A DNA stretch of 64,000 bases from Sipunculus nudus (taxonomy: Eukaryota; Annelida; Sipuncula; Golfingiida; Sipunculidae). The position numbers and the translations under genes are program-made. This document shows, piece by piece, positions 32,713 through 45,041 of the stretch. How positions within the stretch are numbered: the stretch's first letter is position 1; the number at the start of each line of letters is the position of its first letter. The stretch lies in assembly GCA_026874595.1 (NCBI GenBank), contig CM049306.1:40738019-40802018 (forward strand), in the 5' to 3' direction. A model generated the notes under the pieces. The model saw nothing but the letters and a program-made list of their open reading frames with translations. It did no database searches and was not told the origin of the DNA.

Positions 32713-33232
32713 CCGCTTTTGTAGTCGGTATGCGTAGTCCGTATCCGCAAAGTTTTTTTTTACATTAGTACGTATGCGTAGTCCGTACTAGGTGTTGATA
32801 ACTGTAACTGAAAACTCTCTTTTTTTGCAAGCCATTTCACCATATATTTTTGTACATTTCTATATATTTGCAAACACTCTGGTTTAATCCAATCATAATA
32901 ATATCAATAATTTCGAAAATGATTTTATATAATGCTTTGTGGAAGATTAGAGAGAACAACAAATGCTAATACATGCATTTGCTTTTGGTGAGAAATGCCA
33001 TTTGTATCAGTTGAAAATAAAGGATGTTTATACAGCACGGCCTGAAATGGGAAAATGCGCTGATTGATATCATTAGTACGCAAAATCACTTCCGGTGACT
33101 ACGCATGCGGATTACGTACGCAGATAAAAGGAAACGACTCCGTTAAAAACTTTACAGAGCGACTTTAGCGGACTTCGCATGTTGAGTACGCATATAGGCC
33201 TACGGACTACGCACTAACGGAAAGCCACCTTT
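32712..33232. mobile_element. Inverted-repeat element with TACGCA/TAGTCCGTA arms
   Basis: The left arm carries GTCGGTATGCGTAGTCCGTA and AGTACGTATGCGTAGTCCG. The right arm (33080-33230) carries the reverse forms GACTACGCATGCGGATTACG and CCTACGGACTACGCAC. The core is AT-rich and has no coding capacity. It directly abuts the 63-bp minisatellite. Confidence 0.7.
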
Positions 33233-33240
33233 ACATACAG

Positions 33241-33332
<92 letters not shown>

Positions 33333-33400
33333 CAGTTCTCTGTGACCGGCATCATGATATTCACGGTGTAATTGTGACCAGTCGTTAAAGAAGAACAATT

Positions 33401-33470
<70 letters not shown>

Positions 33471-33482
33471 TACACACACACT
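33241..33482. repeat. Compound (CA)n-(TA)n ... (CT)n-(CA)n microsatellite
   Basis: (CA)n at 33243-33290 runs into (TA)n to 33330. After about 70 bp there is (CT)n at 33404-33455 and another (CA)n to 33480. Confidence 0.97.
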
Positions 33483-33487
33483 CATTT

Positions 33488-34059
33488 ATGTCACGATGCA
33501 ATCGTATCCGTGCGCGTGTCACAGTGCATGCATGGTTACAGATGCACCACTTCCGTACTGACCAGAATGCAAATTGTTATTACGTCACAGATAAACCATT
33601 CAGTCCATTGTCACAGTTATACTGCTTAATTATTTACAAGTATGTGTTTATTTCTTTCGGGCCATACGAGTCATCCGGTAAGAAAAATGGTTATCTTATC
33701 TTAACATTATTTCTACTAATCCCATGTTCATATAGGCCTAACCAAGAGAATGACGAAAATAGTGTAAGTATTATAATGAAATCTAGTTCACCATTCATTA
33801 ATGTAACATGAAAGGGAAGTAATACAGTTAATCTTATTATCTTCAATTTCGGTCGTAAATATTTAAATCTATTGTGAAAGTGTAATCCTAATGTTAGAAA
33901 TGCACCTATATCTGCCTTCAGGACTTGCATTTAACATTTACTAAAGCGCTATGGGACAGGTTTAATGTATTAGCACGTTAAACCGGTAATAGTATACATG
34001 GTCCATTGATTCCATCAACAGTTTTTTTTGGCCTGTCAATGACACTATGGTACAGAGAC
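33488..34059. other. Noncoding stretch
   Basis: I see no supported feature. The 107-codon plus frame at 33488-33811 has no recognisable domain. Confidence 0.45.
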
Positions 34060-34910
34060 AGCTGTTGAGGCTTTGTGGATTTGACGATGTGTGTCCTGGC
34101 ATACGTTATCCTGTTCTGCAGCCCTCATTACTATAAGAAACAAAAAGGCTTTTAAAGAACAAGTGCCCTAATTATCCATGCATCTTTTTCGGTTCGATTC
34201 TTGCGATGTTTATCGCCGGGATTTATCGCTTAAACCTCCATTAGATAAATGTATTTTGTGAGAATGTGACATGGGGGAGAGCAGCCTTCCTAGAATGACG
34301 GCCTTTAGGAGATGTTGTGCTGGGTACTTGAGTCAGCCCGTTGGACTATCAACCTCGGGGCTCCGAGTCCTTAAGTGGAACTGGTGGTCCCGCAGTGAAG
34401 CCAGGCAAACCGCGTAAGTTATAATCTCTTTACAGATGAGGCGATGCGTCCAACTTGTTTCACATCTGTTACCCGGTCCCTCTTTAGGAGTTTATGTTAT
34501 CGAACTGGATGTTAAGAGCGTGACCAGTTTGCTTTCAGGGGTGTCCCAACCTGGAATATTGATATGAGCTGTGTTCCGATCTTTGTTGATCAGGCCACGC
34601 TTTCTTGAAGGAGTCGGATCAATTCGCCGCAAATCACCTAAGTAAATGCACTCGAGGCTTTGCGGCCACGTGCTTGTGTTTCCCGATCATTATCATTAAA
34701 AGCTAATTAAATATCAGGTGTGGCGACAGATGGCGCGGTTCTGTGCCTGATGGACTGTTCTTTGTGGTCTAATGGTGTTCGATACTGGTGCATGCTCGCG
34801 GCTCTAACGTATCATCCATCACTATCGATCCCAGCCTCCCGATGACATCGCACACCTCCAATAACAGCCGCGTATCAAAGCAAGTGGCAACATACACATT
34901 GAAGTGATAT
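34060..34910. promoter_or_regulatory. Long complex island, candidate regulatory region
   Basis: About 850 bp of non-repetitive, GC-balanced DNA stands out from the surrounding AT-rich, microsatellite-rich sequence. It includes homeodomain cores (AAAAGCTAATTAAATATC near 34699), E-boxes and a CTCF-like motif (34723-34736). No open frame is convincing. Confidence 0.3.
34723..34736 (+). promoter_or_regulatory. CTCF-like site, weak
   Basis: GCGACAGATGGCGC has three differences from CCASYAGRKGGCRS but keeps the AGATGGCGC core. Confidence 0.3.
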
Positions 34911-35151
34911 TTATTTAATCGATCTTAATGCGTTTCAAAGGTAAGTATTCCTAATAAGTGGCCGCTTTATAGTCACATAAAAGCCATACGACAAGATTGA
35001 AATTTATCATCTGTGTGAAAAATCAAGGTCATGCTATTCACTGTCTATTTAAGTGTTCGGTCGTTCTGCTTGTATATTCGAAATTCGATGAATAGCATCA
35101 TATTCGACGTAGCATATAAAACATAGCTATTTAGCTATAAACATAGTTTAT

Positions 35152-35152
35152 G

Positions 35153-35228
<76 letters not shown>

Positions 35229-35233
35229 TCTCT

Positions 35234-35271
<38 letters not shown>
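35152..35271. repeat. (CT)n-(TA)n microsatellite
   Basis: (CT)n with sparse interruptions to about 35233, then (TA)n. The 135-codon frame at 35150-35557 begins inside it and is not a gene. Confidence 0.95.
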
Positions 35272-35274
<3 letters not shown>

Positions 35275-35399
35275 TCTTTTATCTATAGAAAATCATCACA
35301 AAACATTTAGGTGCATCTTAGATTTTTTATTGATTGATATAGGCGTCTCAATTTTCCAATGCAAGTTATCCATCCTTGTCTCTGGACATGTATACCGTT

Positions 35400-35575
35400 C
35401 GAAACCACGCGAGGCTGTAGCACGCCTTATACCAGAAGCATGGCTATCCTACCATTTATTTCAACGCTTTATTGGTGTAAATGCGGCAGTTGCCGACACC
35501 TGTCCTGTCAGATTCGAACTCACTGGATTCCGGCACCATTTAGTCAGACACACTTGACCACATGTGCTTGTCATT
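35400..35575 (-). mobile_element. SINE-like repeat
   Basis: On the minus strand an A-box-like TGGTCAAGTGTG (about 35556-35567) is followed at tRNA spacing by a B-box-like GAGTTCGAATCT (about 35508-35520). The rest of the body is unassigned. Confidence 0.4.
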
Positions 35576-36079
35576 CCTTTATTTTGTACTCCATTACTGA
35601 CTGACTGACTGAAGATGTTTTTCGCTTGTCGAGCAGCTACAGGTTGCTGTGGTCAGAGCCCCAGCCCTGTGCGCTCCTTAAGCATATTTTTAGAGCCAAT
35701 AGACGTGATGCCACTAAGCCAAGCAGAAAACCTCGAGAGACCGCAACCGTTTTTCCTGCGCCGGTGTCTTTACAGAAAAGCCACAGCATCTACAGCCACA
35801 AAGGCAAAAGCAGCATACATTCCCTTCACCGATCCCAGTAGCGAAGACCCAGCCATGCCAATCGAGAGCCGAACTCGATCTGTGAAACGACAGAGCTTCG
35901 AGACAAGTGCCATTTTATAATTTCAGTTTCGGTCATTTAGACAGTATTAGCAAGTTTTTTCTTCATAAGCCATTTCCGACGTATTGTGCTGAGGCTCTTA
36001 TGACACAGAGCAGCTTTGAAGAGTTGAATTGGCAAATCGGAGAAGTCATGGATTTTGAAATAAATATGCAAGAATATAC

Positions 36080-36560
36080 TTGCGCGGCAAGCCTTCACGC
36101 GGCATATTAAAAAAACACTGGCGCGGGCACCCGTTGCATGCGCCAATTTTGTACCAATACATATATGCATGTATTTACCAAAAATCCGCAGGCAGTAAGC
36201 ACGGGCAAGCGGCAAAATCGCGGCAAAAAAAATATATATATACCTTTTATTATCTGTATGGAAAAATCAAATATAATACAATTAAGTATAAGGTTTTAAA
36301 AAATAAGGCATGTTTCCAGTATATGTTAATTCTTAATCAGGTTCAGATATATAATATTTCATATTAAACTCATAAATGTAACCAAAGTCTATAATTCCAG
36401 TTTTATTTATATTTCATTTCCAATATATAAATATTATTCTCTGAAGATCAGGGGGATGATTACATTGACCATCCCCCCGTGCTAAAAAAATGGGGGTATA
36501 TAACCCCCCAACCCCCCTGAATTGCGCCCCTGTTTGCCGCCTGTGCCAGTGTGTTTTGAC
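36080..36560. mobile_element. Possible motif-armed element with GCGGCAAGC
   Basis: The left part has CGCGGCAAGCC, CACTGGCGCGGGCA and AAGCGGCAAAATCGCGGC. The right part has TTTGCCGCCTGTGCCAGTG, inverted relative to the left. The core is AT-rich. The boundaries are weaker than in the other motif-armed elements. Confidence 0.4.
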
Positions 36561-36614
36561 CTCAGTAGTTTTTACCATCAGTCAGCGTGACCTCGATCAC
36601 CATGGTGATGATAC

Positions 36615-36800
36615 ATGGAAGGATCCACGATTTTGAAGGGGGGTGGGGAGGTCCAACCAAGGAACACTTATGAGAAAATCTTTAAAGGGTCCTTAGGTTT
36701 GGAAAAGAATTGGATCTGGGCCGCAGAAAAAAATCGTTTTAACCCCCTTAGGAAGGTTTCGGGCGGCTTAAAAGGTCCAGACCCTTGGATTCCCTTCTGC
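36615..36800. repeat. Dispersed repeat, pair member 1
   Basis: It shares GGATCCACGATTT, a G-rich run and GGTCCAACC with 40670-40860. The 96-codon plus frame here overlaps it and is not credible. Confidence 0.55.
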
Positions 36801-37379
36801 GTGGATTCGCTACTGTATTCCGCACATATACTCATAAAACAAAGAAACGTGAGTCTAATTTCGGTCAATATTACAAGATCATATAATGGTGTCTCCTATA
36901 AATGATTTATATATGGTTACACAACAGAAGGACATAGCTCTGAGCAATATAGGGGACAACCAGTCGCCATAACGACCAAAGTTATCCGCCACATTTATTG
37001 TATGATGTCTTTTTTATTTATATAGTTTCCTTATGCAAGCTTATAAAAGGCAAGCAATCGTTTTAAAAAAAAGAATAATTTCAGTTGGTGATTATGTTTC
37101 TATACATTAACACGTATGTATAGTGTATCCTTTGTAAAGTCTATAGAAAGGGAAAAAATACAAATTTGTTTAATGATGTAGGTTCAGTATAACCCTGAAT
37201 ATGTTAAAATCTAAACTTCTTAGAAATAAAGATTGCGTGCGAATGGGAGATGTGATAAATAGTAGAGAAATAAAACAATGAAAAAGAGAAAAAAAGTTAA
37301 ATGAACTGCACGGTATACCCATGCAGTATTAAGGTTGTGATATTATACTGCTAAATCATTTAAAAATACAATGATGAAG

Positions 37380-37930
37380 CCTGTATTAATCTACGGATGG
37401 ATGCTTGCTGGGGGAGCCAGCGGGCCTGGCTTTATCAGACAGGCGGTGACAGATAGCGGGGCTGATATAGTAAATGATAGAGCGAACGGCAAAAGCTGCC
37501 AATTCTTTCATGGCGAACTGGCGGCGTAAATGTGCTGGCCTGTCAGACTTTCCTGGGAAGAAGCTAGCCATGCGTGCTGCCAGCGTTGATCGAGGGGACC
37601 GCTAGCTTGTAATTAATCCATTTATCTGCGCATTTCTCGAGTACCCGTTTTGTATGTTTGGTTCCGTTAGGAAAGGTCCCACAAAAGCAGATCACTAATA
37701 AAGGCGATTTATCAATTTATATTAGACGTGAGCCAAGAACCAACAAAGGCTTGCTTGGGAATGTACGGGCGCTCAATTGACACCGCTTTCGGGGGTGCAT
37801 TTGTTTATATGGAATTAATAGGCTTCCTTTTAACACCATATTGGGCAGCTTTTCAGCGCTGGAATGAGGTTTGTTTTCCAAGCAGCAGCGGTCAGACCCA
37901 ATGTTTACCTGACTCTAAATGACTACAAGC
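37380..37930. promoter_or_regulatory. Complex island
   Basis: A GC-balanced, non-repetitive stretch. It contains a Fox-type TTTGTTTATA and a CArG-like CCATATTGGG. Open frames on both strands (61 and 64 codons) have no recognisable content. Conserved noncoding DNA is a guess. Confidence 0.22.
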
Positions 37931-38958
37931 GGTACATGAACGTAGATAATGTAGTAATTTTCAATCTGAATTCAATAAATGTCACGCTATAATGGTAACA
38001 ATGCGTTTAAAGAGTAGAGCATGATTGCCTCGCATAGCTTTAAGCACATGCGGAGTGGCCAGCAAAGTAAACGTGTGAGGTCTCAGCGTTCCACTCTCGA
38101 GCTGGACTGGCGTATAATGAGTCTGTATTTCAAAGTTCCTAAAGTTATCCCACATTTATTTGATTCAACCACGATACAAAAACAATCCATTTACATACTT
38201 ATATTCAAGACTATAAAGCCTGTTTATATTTATCTATAAATATTAAAAAAAGTGTATGTATTTATATTATTTATTTTTAAAATTTAACATTCATGGCTGT
38301 ATAAACGACTATATTTCAAATGATTTAATAGTAAAAAAAAATCACAAACTGATTGCGACCACCATCCAAATTATTTTTCTTACTATTCGAATAATGCATG
38401 TAGATAGGGATGTACATTCATAAAATATTCTTCTAGGTTATGTTATTCATGGCAGTTGACGATTAAGTGTATATTTTTTATTTAAAAGTAAAAAAAGAGG
38501 TACATTTAATTCAAAACTGAACATTAATAGCTAAAGGCGACCCTCTTCTGAAGAATTAAGTGTTTTATTATTTTATTCATATATAAAAAGCGATTCTTTT
38601 ATCATCTATACTTTCAGAACATATATCAATGTCAGAAGACAAGCGTTGAACGACATTTATCAGGCCAAGAGATAAAAAAATCGTTTTGTTTTTCGCCAAT
38701 TTTAATGTGCATTGTATATTCATTCTGAAGAGCATGGTCATGCCTGGATTTTGCTTTCATTCTAATCACTCTTTGGCCTTAGTTCTGCGTGATCAGTTGT
38801 AATATTCATGTTTTACATGCATTGATTAAATTGGATTTGAATATATATACTGTTGAGTTAATAAAATACAATGTTTGTGTATCATATTTCTTCTCGACCG
38901 ATCCTTTTAAAAAGCCGGGTGAAAAGGTCCGACAAGGCTCAAACTGAAATGTGATACA

Positions 38959-39026
<68 letters not shown>

Positions 39027-40019
39027 TTATATAGTGAGCTACAAGCTGCGTTATCGGTCGTTGGTTGATTTTGCTTCGCTATTCTAAGCGGACAGACATT
39101 AAATCAGGACGGTTTGAAGAGCTAGAATTGTGCTGATAAAATGTTCATGATATAATTTTCGTGATTTTCACGTTTTCATTGATTGGCGAGGGCTCCAATT
39201 GCACGATCTTACAATATAGACAATCACTTTCATATGAATCATATCGTAATGATAACTATGAAATATGCGCAATCTGGAGAAATTTTCGGGAATCTAAGAA
39301 AACTCTGAATGAATAAAAGCCCTGCCGATTATTTAAAGATGATAGATTAAGATCTGATATAGTCTACAGTATAGATCTTTGGTTTACGGGTTACGTAGGA
39401 TGTATTTTTTTATATATATAATATTCTTCTTTTTATTTTGGATGTTGATACTATGGATATGGTCCGTTCCATCCCCTCATGTCCACATGTTTTTTTGCAT
39501 AGAACATTTTTATTAGTCACATTTCAAGAGAAACAGTTATACTGTAGAGGATTGAAGGACCTAATTTTCAACAAGGTAATTAAATACCTACCTTACACCT
39601 TATTTAAAAATAAATCATTTGTAAATATGAGAAATCAGTCTACATTTTATAACATATCAGACCCGCTTATGGCGGTCAAGGTCATTGATTACATTCAAAA
39701 ACAGCCTCAATTGACAGCTTCTGATTGGATGATGTCAGGTAAAAAATATAACCAGCTAAAACAAAGATGGCTAGTCATGCAGGGACACATCATATCTACC
39801 AGATCATTGTGAAGAGACAAAATGTTGTGAAACATGAACTGGGATTTATTGTAAAATTCTAAATTGCCTTATTAACTGGTCACCTCCATATATTGTTTTC
39901 CAGGATATAATTGAAAAATATAAACCTTTAAGAAAATTATCTACAAAAAACAGGTGGACAGCACTTAGTGAAACGGATACGACTATTGTATTAATGACTA
40001 TTAAAGTGTGCATGTATAG
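37931..40019. other. AT-rich noncoding stretch with (TA)n
   Basis: (TA)n lies at 38961-39022. A 124-codon plus frame at 39438-39812 has no family resemblance, and its high Asn/Lys/Ile content fits AT-rich chance. No other feature is supported. Confidence 0.5.
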
Positions 40020-40095
40020 ATGAGACGTCTTATTCACGAAGGCTTCATTTTCGCGATGTTTTCCCTATCGCGAACAAAATTCCAACCACAGTAAT
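40020..40095. repeat. Short TCGCGA-type element
   Basis: It runs from GACGTCTTATTCACGAAGG through TTTTCGCGATGTTTTCCC and TATCGCGAAC to CCAACCACAGT. These are the same outer borders as in the longer TCGCGA elements, without a core. Confidence 0.6.
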
Positions 40096-40669
40096 ATTCT
40101 TATAGCAAATTTGATCACAAGGTGTCTGACACATATAGGCCCATGCCATATTCGAAATATTCTGATTAGTGGATATATGACTGAAAGGTAATTAAAGGAA
40201 ATATTTAAATTTAAATGTATTAAAAGTCAACCTGAAATTAAATAAAAAAAAGGATGCGAAAATTAACTGAATACTGGCATACAAGAATATCTTTATGCAA
40301 AATATATTTTATTTTATATGACTTGTATAAATACTATTATGTTTAAACTGTTTAATCACAAAGGACCATTTAAATTAACTGATCTTAATTGTTATGCTTT
40401 CACTATCACTATTATACGTTTGAATCGATATTTTGAATCAGGACGTTTGATTAGATTAGCATTGACAGCAGCATATTAATGAATGCATCAGGATTTCAGC
40501 CTCAGTATAATAGACACCATGGTCACATATTTTTATAGACATGTTGGTCAGTTGCGTTTCTCTGTTTGTCACGATGTTTGTCCACACTTTACTGGCCACA
40601 AATTTGCAGCAATCGCTTTCAAACTTCCACAGTTCATAGACAATCAAAATTCCTTGAAGCCTATAAGGA

Positions 40670-40860
40670 GCGGATCCACGATTTAGGAAGGGGGGCGTTT
40701 GGGGGAGGGGGCTGTCCAACCCTGAAGGATTAATAAAACAAGAAAAAAGGTCCCCAAACCCGGAAAAAAGGAGGGGGGGGGGAAGTCCAGTCCGCAACAT
40801 TTTGTCTCAAACCCTAAAAAAAGGTTGCAGTGGATGAACCCCCCCCCCCCCCCCCCCCGG
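40670..40860. repeat. Dispersed repeat, pair member 2, with G/C runs
   Basis: It matches 36615-36800 at GGATCCACGATTT and GTCCAACC. It contains G-rich runs and a long poly-C at about 40839-40858. Confidence 0.55.
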
Positions 40861-42555
40861 TTCCACTTCTGGCTATTTTTTTGGTCAATATAGGTTAAAG
40901 CTCAAGGTCAAAGTCATCGAAAAAATCAAAATTTTATGTTCGTCATACCTTCGTCAGAAACAGGCCTATCTACATAAACTATAGCTCATTTGTTCCTCTA
41001 TGCTTTCTCCAAGAGATGTTCTATTATAGTCAATTTTGATCTCAGATGTGTCAGTCTGTCAGTATGTCTGTCTGCTCGTCTGTTGTTATCAACTTCTCCT
41101 GTCTGTTCGGTCTGACAGTTCATTCAGGAGTCCACATTGTATAAGCAATGCTTCTGAAAGGCATATAGTTAAAATAAAACTAGGAAATATGTTCTGTCTG
41201 TATGTATGTTCGTCCGTGACTTACCAATATCAGCATTAATACATAAAAGCGTTTTTCTTTCTGCTATCCCAGAACATTGTTCATTCATATTACAGTTTTC
41301 ACTTGTTTCCCCTGTATTCCTGTCTCTCTGTCTGTCTGTTATATTTCAACTTCCGGCAAGCGGTTGACCAATGGTCGTCTAGTTTTAATCTATAATTGTT
41401 GAAATCGCAAAGACAAACAAAGATATAAATATATAGATAAAGACACCTTTTTAAAATCCCTTACTTCTATGTTCTTTATTCAATCTAAATATTTTCCTGA
41501 AAATTGCAATTTTTCCTCTTTGAAGTTTAAATGGCTTGTTAAAATGACTGCTCAATATTTTTTAAACAGTTTGTAGGCGCATATCCCCCTCCCCCATTCT
41601 GTAAAAGAGCATGCAGTATGTGAAAGCCTGGCCTATTTTCTGTATAGTTTGTTAATATTTTCTAAGTGTGAATTCTTTCTCCTGTCAGTGATGAAATAAT
41701 AAAATAACTTTTTTGAAGATAAACACCTTCATTTAAGTTTCTTGTTCATTGTTACAAATATTTAGTTCTCTGCATTAAATCCCTTTAGCCAATTTGGACG
41801 TTCAAACAATGTAATACATTTAGTATTCTTGTTTTACACGGTACACGTTATACTTAAGAATATATATTGGGTATATATATACTTGTATGTAGAATGCATT
41901 CTTTAAAAGCAGCAAAAACCATGTTTACTTTTTAAATCTGTGAATTGGGCACAATAATCATAGGTGCAGTTCGGCGTGGACGAGGCGGGTTTTGCAGACA
42001 ATCAGACGATCATATTTTGATGTTGTCTTATAATGTACCCTTCAATGTACACCTTATTGTAATTTGTTTAGTTCAACAGTTCATAATGCTTATAGAAGCA
42101 ACGACCGACTTTTTATGACTCTATATGTAGCAAGGGATTCAATGAAAATAACACGTTTTAGTCTGAATTCTTTAAATACCTAAAGCAAAGTTATCTGTCA
42201 TTCAGATTCTTTGATATTTTTAGCAAAATGTTCGTGGGACAAGATATGTTATATACCTCCCAAAGTCCCAATATCTGACAGTCACTGTCCCAAACAAATA
42301 TTGTCCCTGAGGGGAACAAATAATAAGGGTAAAAATTAGTGGAGTAGCAGTGGTGGCCCACCGCAGCGGTATCATTATATCACTTAACATTATATGTATA
42401 CAGAAAGATAAGCACCAGAGGACGTTCCCTTTCAAAACAAAATCACCTCCAGTTAGGATTTGTCGAACGACCGGGACTATTTGTCTATTTCAAACTTTCA
42501 AACCCAAGAATTCGTCACAATTCAAGATAAAGCCTGTGTCTCTTTACATTGCACA
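40861..42555. other. Noncoding stretch with degenerate TCTG repeats
   Basis: Traces of the GTCTG/GTCCG repeat type lie at 41040-41100 and 41320-41340. A TCAAGGTCA motif lies at 40902-40910. No gene is seen. Confidence 0.5.
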
Positions 42556-42562
42556 TACACAG

Positions 42563-42845
42563 TGTTGTAGTCGAGTCCACACCATCCGAGCAACTAGGTA
42601 TGATTGGTCTTATTTTTTTATATTCAATTAGTAGTTTACCCATGTACAAAAACTTCATGTAATATGTGACACAGTTTTCTTTTCTTCTGCACGGACTCGA
42701 GATAGACTCGGCCTAATTTATCGAGTCCTTACTTCTCTGTTCGAGTAAAAGTCCGAGTCCAGGACCTCCGAGTCCAAGTCCGATTCCGATTCCGAGTCAT
42801 TAAAAAAATAGTAGACTCGAGTCCGGACTTGGACTCGAGTCCTTT
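42563..42845 (-). mobile_element. GAGTC-motif element, inverted copy
   Basis: It begins TGTAGTCGAGTCCACACC, the reverse complement of the right end of the copy at 17519. It continues to a motif arm (42693-42845) rich in GAGTCC and ends GGACTTGGACTCGAGTCC. Confidence 0.75.
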
Positions 42846-43429
42846 CCATCACTGCACACACACTTACCAATTATGACCTATTGAGATAATTAATTTAAAT
42901 TCTACAGCAAAAAACATTGTTGTTCATGTAATTTGCCTAATTCTAATCCGATTAATCTAATTGATTTCATCTATACTCCTGCATTAAATTTTATGTCTAC
43001 GCAACTGGTGTATTGTGGAGAACAGAATTTCTTTACTCCTAACCAGGAGAGTGAGTACATTTCTGCGCAGTGTGTTTTAAGGGTTTGCTGAAGGGACCCT
43101 TTGAAAAATGAACGCTTATAAAGAATACCTAGTCAATATATCGATACTAGAGAAACAAATATGAAGAAATGTTCAAACAAAGTTTCATCTACGTCTTTTC
43201 ACAGATAAATATAAACAGTGACATATTTCCATCCATGAATAATTAAGGTTTACGCTAGTCATATTTAGATCCAGCTTAGCTGTTAAATTTTAATATAACT
43301 GATACATCACTTTAACCAAGTGTGTTTCCTGGAAAATGTTGTCATTGGTTTTCGAATACTCTCATCCAACCTACAGGGTCAACATCTTTTATAAATATTA
43401 CCGAGATAAACCTACGGTTCTTACCAAGG

Positions 43430-43443
43430 GCGCCATCTAGGGA
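43430..43443 (-). promoter_or_regulatory. CTCF-like site, two mismatches
   Basis: The minus strand reads TCCCTAGATGGCGC. Confidence 0.4.
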
Positions 43444-43644
43444 CATGACCAGAAACTAACATTAATATTACTTTAAAAGTCATGTCTGTATGGATAAACT
43501 GATTGGGTCATGGGTACTTTCCACATAAACAAGCGGTTATGGCAATGAAGGAGCGAATTTTTATACGTACTTTATTTGTATATGGACTAAAACATATAAT
43601 AGCTCACTTATTTGTTTGTCTATATATCACTGGATACAGGCTTG

Positions 43645-43658
43645 TCAGTAGATGGCAC
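43645..43658 (+). promoter_or_regulatory. CTCF-like site, one mismatch
   Basis: The plus strand reads TCAGTAGATGGCAC, one difference from CCASYAGRKGGCRS. It is divergent from the site at 43430. Confidence 0.45.
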
Positions 43659-44079
43659 CAGAGGACCTGTACCAGATGTCTTGTCTTCTCTCAAAATTTA
43701 ATCTAATAATTAAATTTGTATCGGAACATATGAAGGATATGATAATTCTCCATCTCACCATGCTTACCGTTACCATGTTACCGAGGATAACACATAAAAG
43801 TATTATATAAAAAACTATTATTTTTAAGGTGGTCCTCGAGAGAACAAACATATAGTGCGACAACACATGACAAATTATGACTGGTAATAATGTAACGAAA
43901 AATATACAAACTTTGTTTATAAATCTGCAATTATTGAAAATATCTTAAGAGTTAATTTAAAACTGAAATAAGTTGATTAAAGAAATAAGATCTAAAACAG
44001 TTACCTAAAATCCTAATAGGACGTTCAATGTACCCTGCTATTTGTTATTTCTTTTTTTTAACATATTTGCTTCCTCACT

Positions 44080-44885
44080 GTTTGACTGAAAGTGGAGGAC
44101 TGTACCACAGACAAACACCTGTAAAATGAAATGAGCTTTTACCTAATCCTTTAACCCTTGGTATATTGAACATGACAGTTCATTATACATTGTCCTGTAT
44201 CTGTGCCGCATATAAATCAAGTCCACATTATCTCCCAAGTATCTAGGTGCATTTCCATGTATAATATTGTGCACATGACCAGGTTTCAGTTGATCTACCC
44301 TGTAAGATACTGGTAGAATATGTGTGTATTTAAACTAATTTTAACCTATATGCATTCTAGAATGAGCATATACATATATCGTTTCACTTTATTTTGCATT
44401 GCCTGCAATTTTAGCTTCAGTTTCTTTGAAAGACCACTGTACCAAGCTGAACAATCATAATCATAATGACACTGTCCCAGAGCTGAAATAAATAATTTTT
44501 TTTGTTTTCAGATTGAAATTGTGTGTGTTTCTGTAGGGGAACTTTAGTGCATGTGTTGCTTAAGAAAGTACTTTGTTTGCTGTCATTGTACAAGTCAATG
44601 ATTGATCCAGGTCAACCCCTAAGTAATTTAAATTGGTCTTAGATTTAATAATACTCTCTTTATAACAGACTCTCATTTCCTCAACTTTATTTGACCGTTT
44701 CTTTTTTAAGCAAATAATATGCGTTCTGTTTTTCCTATATGTAAAGATAAGTTGTTACAAATAAATCAATCTCCAACTGAGTGTAGGTAATTTTCCAATT
44801 TGTCTTCTACCATAATTCTGTTTTCCCATAACTCCAAGTTTGGTGTGAGTCCGGTAAATATGTGAATCAAGTAGAGTTGCTTTGT
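44080..44885 (-). pseudogene. Decayed non-LTR retrotransposon reverse transcriptase (C-terminal part)
   Basis: Translated on the minus strand with frame changes, successive pieces match the conserved order of the end of LINE reverse transcriptases. These are NNLSLHIGKTERI and KKKRSNKVEEMRV (44690-44780), NLNYLGVDLDQSL (about 44600-44640), LFSLVQW and SFKETEAK (about 44410-44470), LPVSYRVDQLKPGHVHNII with HGNAPRYLG (about 44220-44325), and IPRVKGLGKSSFHFTGVCLW (about 44095-44160). There are several in-frame stops and at least two frameshifts. The catalytic box that should precede this part is not preserved. Resemblance is to non-LTR (LINE) elements; the clade cannot be fixed by eye. Confidence 0.8.
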
Positions 44886-45027
44886 CTTATAGGAGGTATG
44901 CGCACTAGTGATCGCTCAACAGCTATAAATTTCGCTTGGTACAAACTCCATTGTAACGCCTACGCTAAAGTTTCTAACTGTTAAGAAAGAGCGGAAAGCC
45001 GATGCACGAGATCATCTGTCTCTTCAT

Positions 45028-45041
45028 GCGACATCTGGTGG
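45028..45041 (-). promoter_or_regulatory. CTCF-like site, one mismatch
   Basis: The minus strand reads CCACCAGATGTCGC, one difference (T for G) in the core. Confidence 0.35.

Larger units (their letters stand above)
42860..44079. other. Noncoding stretch with two CTCF-like sites
   Basis: Ordinary AT-rich sequence apart from the motifs at 43430 and 43645. Confidence 0.5.

Noticed and set aside
35150-35557. 135-codon frame starting with Leu-Ser repeats
   Set aside because: It begins in the (CT)n-(TA)n microsatellite and runs into a SINE-like repeat.
37386-37922. Two opposite-strand frames of 61 and 64 codons that look protein-like
   Set aside because: They are short and unrelated to any family I know, in a GC-balanced island where open frames are commoner by chance. 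Kept only as a regulatory candidate.
39438-39812. 124-codon plus-strand frame
   Set aside because: Its Asn/Ile/Lys-rich composition fits AT-rich chance. No family resemblance or splice context was found, though a lineage-specific exon cannot be excluded.
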